Part shown: positions 21,501 to 28,261 of the stretch, one piece after another
Position numbering within the stretch: the first letter of the stretch is position 1
Layout of the letters: each line of letters begins with the position of its first letter
Origin: Ophioceras dolichostomum
Lineage: Eukaryota > Ascomycota > Sordariomycetes > Magnaporthales > Ophioceraceae
Reading direction: 5' to 3'
Length of the DNA stretch: 28,261 bases
NCBI GenBank assembly: GCA_003049485.1
Contig: PYST01000437.1
Location: 1-28,261 of the forward strand
The notes under the pieces: generated by a model
The model's input: only the letters and a program-made list of their open reading frames with translations
Told to the model about the DNA's origin: nothing
Databases searched by the model: none
Translations under genes and position numbers: made by a program

Positions 21501-23375
21501 AGATGGATGGCTGGCTTGGAGTAGCGACTTGGAGGGTTTGGAGGTCCGAAACCGGTGGGGGAATGCTCCTGAGCGAGCGAAGCAAAGCAAAAGTGCAGAA
21601 ATCCATGGAAGTCCTGGAAAAAAGTTGCGGTCTGTCGATGGTGTGTTGGTTGTTGGTGGCTGGCCGCCTTGCCTATCTAGGTATGGGAGAAGGGATAGTC
21701 CCAGAGCTGAACAATTTTGCTGGCAACTGGTGAGACAGGAATATCCGACCTTGCAAGGGTGGCTGCCACATGGCGTTTTCCTGATGGTGTTGTGGTGTTG
21801 TGATTTGGACGAAGGAAAAAAAAAAAAAGAGGCGTTTGATGAACAAGTCTCGGATGCTGTTTACACCGAGTGAACCGACCGGGCTTCGGGGATATCTTGT
21901 TGCTTCTGCTCACTGGATCCCTTCTGATGCTACTCTCTCTTCTTGTCTTAGAGAGATTACCACAGTATTGTACCGAAATGTGCAGGATGCTCGTTCTTCT
22001 GGTACTTTTCTTTCGCTAGTCGGGGCTGAAAAGACGCGGGCGCCCTAGTATCGGCGGCGCCACTTGAAATATCTCGTAGCCGATATGGAATATACACCAC
22101 CGAGAAAGGGATATCTGAAAGTGCATGAGCAAGGGAATATGTGACGGTCTCCCTGCCCCGGAAACCTTGGGCCTCCCCTCCCATGAGAGCTGCTAGCAAC
22201 TAGGTACCTACCTACCTACTTCGGTACATAGATAGGCCAAAGCATTAGGAGTCAGAACGAGAAACGAGGCGAACCTGCCAACATCCCCGTCCCCCCTCCC
22301 TGTCTGGCCAGTCACCCTCGTCCGTCCCTTCCATCGTGTGTTTTCATCGTGACCCGCTCCACCAGGTTCAGGCTACTGTGGTAGTTATCCAAGGCGATCA
22401 AAAAGACTGCAAGAACAACAGGGACAGGCCAGACAAAGCCCCTGTGGAAATATGCTCGTCGGACCCCGAAAACGAGGCGACATGGAAAGTGGACGAGGGA
22501 GCACCATCGCGTCACCATCGGTGGTACCAGAGCTCGCGGGTTAACTTGCGTAGTACCACAGTAACTGGCTGGTGGTCTGGCACATCCACTTCTGTCCTCC
22601 TGGTCGCCTGGCACCGAGTCTATGTAAGGTAGGTAGGTAGGCATGTAGGCACTGTAGCCATGCGTCAGGGCCTCACTAAGAAGGAATATTCGTTCCTTTT
22701 CTTGGTTTTGTCCACCTCTCCCCCGTTTCTATGTTTGTACGAAACAGTCCTTCATCATCATTCCTCCATCGTCACACCCGTTGAGGGAGGAGGCTAGGAG
22801 GAGTGTGAGGACGGACGGACAGACGCACGGCCAAGAAGGAGGTGACAAACCATGAGAGAAGGGAGGGTGGTGCTAGTGACCGCCGCGGCGGCGGCGACGG
22901 TGATAGTGGTGATGATGAATGCGACTGGCTAGCGGCGAGCTGGAGGTGGTCGTCGGCGGCATGGAGACAGAGGACAACCACGACCAACGTCCCTCATCGG
23001 CCTGCCTCTGACCAATCCCAGCGCATGCATGCCGCCGCCGCAAGCCAAGCACCCTTGCCATCGATCGCCCCCTCCCTTCTTCATTTATGTAGGTAGGGAG
23101 GGAGACAGGGTTTCCACGCGGATTACAACGTGTGGTCTCCACCCGCCACCTCGAATGCCGCGAAAAAAAAAGGGCAAGTTTTGCCTTGCCTGGCTTGAGC
23201 GGCGATGGTGCTTAGGGAGGTCTCCGTTGTGGCTTGCTCGCTGTTTTGAGAGAGGGATCAGCATGCTCATATCCCTCTTCTGAGCAAGACAAGCGAGAGT
23301 GCAGGAGTAGTGTGTGTGTTCCGGAAAGAAAAGGGGCGGGGGATTAGGTTTGTGGAAAGAGCCTGCTCTCCCACG

Positions 23376-23402
23376 AGCCCGTCAAGCCCGTCAAGCCCGT
23401 CA
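23376..23402 (+). repeat. 9-bp tandem repeat, three copies
   Basis: The unit AGCCCGTCA is repeated exactly three times and then decays into AGCAG. Confidence 0.9.
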
Positions 23403-23906
23403 AGCAGCCTCCCCGCCTCCCCTCCCTTCCATTGCAGATGCAATTGACACAAGCAAAAAATACCTACCTCGAGGTACCTACCCTGCCCGTGAGCCAGACC
23501 AGATAGCGAGGTCGCGGAGCAGATCACTATGTAGCAACAGCGGAGAGGGATAAGAGAGAGTCCCCACACGCACTCACTCACCAACTGGATCCTCCAAGCG
23601 AAACCTCACGAATCCCACTGTCGTCCCGATTCCATGAATTCGGGAAGGAAGGATCTAGCGAGTCTATCTGGGTTGACTGGAGGCGGCTAATTTCTCACTT
23701 TTGTGAATTGTGACGACGAGGAAGTGCATAGGTACACAGTTAGTATGGTAGGGGATGGGGAAATAGAGCGGGATGTTCTTTCAGAAAGCAAAGCAAGCAA
23801 GCATGCCACTTAGGTCCTCCAGACCTTTTCCTGCACGGAAGTGGAGTGGATATGTACGTGTACCTGTGACTTGCGACGATGCCTCTCGTTGGCCAGAAGT
23901 GGAAGC

Positions 23907-23928
23907 AAAAAAAAAAAAAAAAAAAAAA
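23907..23928 (+). repeat. 22-base poly(A) run
   Basis: This is an uninterrupted A homopolymer in non-coding sequence, much shorter than the run at 10836. Confidence 0.9.
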
Positions 23929-24680
23929 GTTGGAGAAGACTAGTATAGTATAAGCTGCAGCCTTGAGGGGCATGCAGCGCAGGGAGGAAGCGAAAAGAAG
24001 CGAAGCTAGCGCTGCAGACGCAGGAAGTCGTCACGCAGGTCGTAGGTAGGTAGGGAATGAGGGAGGGAAGAAAACGGAAGGCCAGCCAGCAGCAAAGCTC
24101 CGCAGGCGGTAATCGGAGGTCGGGGATTCGATATTTCTCTGTTGGATTGGATTGGATTTGTGCTTTCGCCTTGCTTTTTTGGCCCGACCCGCTCTGCTTC
24201 CATCTCAACTTGCTCCCTGGTCTGTGGGTCCTCGGCAAGACGAAATATGTAGAGCTAAGGCTAAAGTTGTCAATGTCCTGTAAGTCCCAGACGACTTTCA
24301 TTGCTTCTCTTCTCGTGCTCGGGAGCCGTCAACGGGATGTGGACGTACTCTAGCATGTGAGGCAGATACCACAGTAGGCACCTAGTAAGTACTATCGAGT
24401 GGTAAGCGAGCGGGGTACGGCGGATGATCACGAAGTTAGCAAGTGAGCTACTGAAAGACATGCTAGAGCGACCGAGTGAGGACTCTCAATAGGAATGGGA
24501 TGGGATGCAGACGTGTGTGCGCGAGTGCCCAAGACTACTGCATGTTGCAGCACCTAGTCGATGAGGGAGAGTGCAGGTAGCACCTCCGCGGCCAATAGGA
24601 ACAGGGCTGAGATGCCGATAGTAGAAGCTCAAGCAGAAAGACGGACTAGTATTAGAATGGCTGTATGGGCTCCACTCCAC

Positions 24681-24791
24681 AATGTTTGCTTGTTTGCATA
24701 TCGTCCTTCGTCCTTCGTCCTTCCTGGCTCTGCTCCAGTGCCACCGCCACCTAGAGAATGCTTGCTTGTTTGCATCTCGTCCTTCGGTGTT
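24681..24791 (+). repeat. Imperfect direct repeat with CGTCCTT units
   Basis: The segment TTGCTTGTTTGCATATCGTC near 24685 recurs as CTTGCTTGTTTGCATCTCGT near 24762, about 78 bases later. The first copy is followed by three tandem CGTCCTT units (about 24703-24723), the second by one. Confidence 0.75.
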
Positions 24792-27464
24792 GTTCTCGCT
24801 TCTCGTCCACTGTTTCTGCGTCTATGTGCATGTGTGCTGCTTGTGCAGGGACGCTCTGAGGGTGGAGTCTCCTATTCGCGGAGCTGCTAAAGCAGGAGGT
24901 ATCTTGGTTGCTGGAATCGCGTAACGCAGGGCTGACTAGGTGAAATCAGCGATACTTGTTCAACTTCTTTCACATCCTTTGCCTGTTCTTTGGCACAGCT
25001 AAACTTTGTCGTATCTCTGCAGGATATCACGGAGCCAAACCTATTAGGCCCGTAGGCTGCGAATGTGACGGAGGGGAGGGAGGGGCGTGAGTTGAGTGAA
25101 ATCGTGAGGCGGAAGAGGCTAGGACAACACCAGCTGATGAGATTGCACTGGCGGGTCAGGATCTCGGGGCTTGCTCGCCCGACAGTCGTACTGCTTTGCT
25201 TGTAGCTGGTTCCCAAGACCGGGATCTGTCTGGCTTCGTGCTATCGGGGAAAAAAAAATAAAAATTCTCAACACTTGATGGAGGGAGGGGTGTTTCTGGT
25301 CTGATAGAGGAGTGCGCTGTGGCTTGGGCCATATCGATAGCTTTTCCAAATGCGGCAAGAATCGTTCTCGTTTTTGGTGGCTTCTTGGCGGCTGGAGGCT
25401 GGTCGCCCATCGCCAGCCACAGCAGACAGGACCACAGCACCGCAGCAAAGCACATCAGCAAGTCACAGTCACAGGGCTGGCTAGCGCGGATGTTAGAGGC
25501 AAGACATCTCACGAAAGCGAGACACTCTGATCTGCTCTGGGCGGCACTTGTTTCTTGACCGCCGGTCTCTGTTGGGGCCGCCCCGTGAGTGGGTGGCCGG
25601 CGGGCGTCGTCGGACAACTTTGTCCGCGCAAGCAAGCAAAGAGGCAAGCAAGCAAGATGTGAGACATTTTTATGCCCTCTCGACAGATGGTGCATACGCA
25701 TATGGCTGCCTGATGATGTCGACAGCATTGTTGTGGCCGTCGCAGACGAGAGGGCGGTGAGTAGCCTTGCTCCAGGCCACTCGGGGGCGGGGGGTTGATG
25801 GCTTTGACCGCCCACAAGGTAATGTGAGGAGGCACACATATTTGGTCAGTCCGGAATCTAGACAGTCCACACAGCCCGTGTCGTTTTCGCGATTTTGCCC
25901 TTCTCGGAATTCAGTCATGGGGCCATCGCCCAAGGGTCGTTTCAAGAGTCGAAGATGGCGTTGAGGCCGTTCAGGCCGTTCAAGCCCCGAAGCCCTGCAA
26001 ATATCGGTTCCCGGCGCCACGTTGGGAACCAAACAAGGGTGGGAGAAAAAAAGGGCAGACGGAGCGAGGGCACATCTCAGTGCTGTGGAAGTCCTCAACC
26101 ACGCTAGTCCACGTGAGGAACGTGAAGAACGCAAGATGGTGTGGGGGTAGTTGGAAAGGGGGGGGAAGAAAAGGAGGCTAGAAGAGTTGTCAGGCCACAA
26201 TGATGTCGGCGGCTTGTTCTGTTGGCAGGTCTGGACCTCTAAGAAAAAAAAAAAGCTAGCCTGGTGGGTGTCCCTCTTGATATTTTTTTCTTTCGTTGAA
26301 CTGACCAACGGCTGGAGCTGGGAAGCTGGAAAGCTGAGCAGCGGGCGTTGAGACAAAAGCAAAAGGACAGGGATACGATGGCAAGGGTGCCATGCCTTCA
26401 GTTGAGGGGAACGAGGAAAGGGGGGGGGAGAGGAAAGCCGGGGAGAGAAGAGAAAGACAAGAAAGTGGATGGGAAGAAGAAAAGAAAGGCCTAGGAGATT
26501 TGTCTGTCTGTCTGTTGTCTCTCGTGTCGGTGTCCAGATCAAGTGCCAACAGGAACATGGGGTCAGCTGAATTTCGATATTCAAGACCCTTTTCTTCTTC
26601 TGGATGTTTTCGTCCCAATTTCGAACGGAGGAGTCGGGGACCAGGAGATCTCGGGGACCAGCCGTATATCATCCCTTTTATCAAATCCAGCTTCCCCCTT
26701 TTCTTTTGTCTCTCCCTCATGATTAAACTTTCGCGGAACACGAGCTTGGAAGATCTGATCAGAATTCACAAAGAAAGATGACCTAGGTGCGTACCTAGGG
26801 AGGGACCATTTCTCCGTAGCGCCGTGGAGCGCCAGCCAAAGCCATGTCCCCAGTGATGAGGAGAGATTGGCAAACTCTGAAAAAGGCGCGAGAGAATGAG
26901 ACCATCCCCCTCTGATTCAAGGTTAAAAGTTCAAGATGGTGGATCCAGAAAAAGGGAAGAGAACCCCCCCACAATTTCCAAGGTGTCGTGGTGATGAAAA
27001 GATGAGATTACGGGATGTCCTCTCCCTTCAGTCTGCACCACCAACCGAGGAGCTGATAGATCCGGTGTCTCATCAATAGATACTAGTACACAGTAGTAGT
27101 CTCAGCATCCCGTGTCAATACATACTTGTAGTGAGTCAATGAGCCCAAAAGTTGGGAGACGAAATTGCGAGAAAGAGCAAGTTTACACGCCAGGCGACGC
27201 CACACACGCCGGCGGACCGAGACCGACCGCTTGACCACCCACGCACGCACGCGACGGGCTGGGTGGTTCGGAGAAGCAGGGATGAAGTTGCTGCTGGAGC
27301 CGACTGGAGCCTGCTGCTGGGTCGGTCGGGTAGATCCCCACCCACCCCGGCGTTGATCGACAGATCCCTTCATCTTTAATTCTCTTTTGGGGCGCGGTTG
27401 GTTAATGGTACTTTGGGAGAGGGGCAAGTGGACCGCCCGATCTTCTCTTTTTGGTCTTGTTCTT

Positions 27465-27499
27465 GGGAATTGGGGATTGCGAATTGGGAATTGGGAAAT
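27465..27499 (+). repeat. Degenerate AATTGGG repeat
   Basis: Four near-copies of AATTGGG or GATTGCG follow one another in non-coding sequence. They include two inverted CCAAT-like ATTGG cores, but a binding role is not shown. Confidence 0.7.
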
Positions 27500-28261
27500 G
27501 CCAGGCAGGAACTCATGAGTTGGCAATGGCATGGTGGTAGCAGAACAGGCTACACTCCCATCATTCACAACTCTTCCAAGATATGCTGCTGCGCTGTGGT
27601 GTGCTGACGAACAAGACATTGTGGTCGCTTTCGACCTTGGTTGGGGACGGAAAAGCTTCCTTTTGGTCGCTTTCGCGCTGGAGAGGTTACATCATAATAC
27701 GAAAGAGGGTGTGAGGAGGGGTTCCGCCGTAACGGTTTTGCTTCTCGGATTAAGATTGCCTCCTTCTCATTGCTTCTCATCCCGCTCTTGTGACCCTCCA
27801 GGTCAGCAAGACCGTCTTCTAATTAATCTAAGAGGCGTTAGATGGCTGGCTGGATATCTAGGGAGCTCCCTGATTTTAGGGCGAAGATAGTTCGTTCTGT
27901 CAGGCAGAAACGCATAGCGTGTTTGGCCCCAACTCTCCACCAGACGCAAGTTATCAACTAATGATGATCAATGAACGACTAGCAAGCATCATCAGCATCA
28001 TCAACGGGCCAGCGAACGGCCAGCGAACAAGTTGCGGCACGAAGAACGTCAGCTTGTGTAGCGTGGTGTTAAGGTTCGCACAGAACAAGGCCGTGTGTGT
28101 GCCCTGAGAGCAAAAAACCGATGGATCGGTCAGTGCGTCGAGAAGAACGGCGAGAAACTCAAATGATGGGACGGCTCAGCCCCCAAAAAATTAATGTCCC
28201 CGCATAAAAAAAGGAGCTTCAATACGCTGTCATTTTACCATCGGCCTCTACAATTCTATCT

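Larger units (their letters stand above)
20196..28261. other. Gene-poor 8-kb region rich in simple repeats
   Basis: I find no open frame with recognisable domains or convincing coding composition. The longest, on the - strand at 25670-26584, is low-complexity Ser/Pro/Leu/Phe sequence as expected from translating pyrimidine-rich DNA. From about 20.9 to 26.5 kb the + strand carries many purine runs, so the - strand is pyrimidine-rich. The region contains a GGGAT pentamer array, several CCTAGGTA-type motifs, a 22-base poly(A) (23907-23928), a 9-bp tandem repeat (23376-23402), a duplicated segment (about 24681 and 24759) and an AATTGGG repeat (27465-27499). It may be the long promoter or leader of a gene at either side. 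Confidence 0.55.

Noticed and set aside
23376..23406. Possible CRISPR-like direct repeats
   Set aside because: The units are 9-bp contiguous copies without spacers, in a eukaryotic genome; this is a minisatellite.
25670..26584. 304-codon open frame on the - strand
   Set aside because: The translation is Pro/Ser/Leu/Phe-rich with poly-Phe and no domain-like pattern. This is what pyrimidine-rich DNA gives by chance.
27083..27619. 178-codon - strand frame near the right end
   Set aside because: It has no domain, is low in complexity and overlaps simple repeats; no splice signals or homology support it.

Overview
The window looks like nuclear DNA of a filamentous ascomycete (Pezizomycotina, most likely Sordariomycetes). 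The evidence is spliced genes with short introns (GTRNGT-type donors and CTAAC/CTGAC branch sites), GC-rich exons between long repeat-rich intergenic stretches, a 2EXR-domain protein, a NIMA kinase with the fungal insertion in its kinase domain, and an intron-containing eukaryotic tRNA-Pro. This placement comes from protein families and gene structure; no database search was run.

Layout, left to right. Positions 1-2242 are non-coding with short tandem repeats. A three-exon choline/ethanolamine kinase gene runs on the + strand (2243-6173). Convergent to it is a two-exon SCO1 copper chaperone gene on the - strand (6786-7982). A 2EXR-domain protein follows on the - strand (8512-9840). A stretch with an (AC)13 microsatellite and a 110-base poly(A) run ending in an N leads to a tRNA-Pro(AGG) gene with a 19-nt intron (11016-11107, -). 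Next is a two-exon ankyrin/double-BTB protein on the - strand (11470-13423), divergent from a three-exon NIMA-type mitotic kinase on the + strand (14307-17276). About 2.2 kb of non-coding DNA follows, then a probable but structurally unresolved - strand gene of unknown function (about 19510-20195). The last 8 kb (20196-28261) holds no gene I can defend. It is rich in simple repeats, includes a strong G-quadruplex candidate, and is purine-biased on the + strand.

The genes are ordinary housekeeping or regulatory loci: phospholipid synthesis (CDP-choline/Kennedy pathway), cytochrome c oxidase copper delivery, a probable Cul3-type adaptor, and cell-cycle control. Nothing suggests a cluster working on one pathway, a mobile element with coding capacity, or a defence system. 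I did not find a clearly novel system. The points most worth a second look are the gene-poor right end, the frame switch in the unknown gene near 19.9 kb, the recurring CCTAGGTA-type intergenic motif, the G-rich pentamer array and the poly(A)-N junction beside the tRNA.
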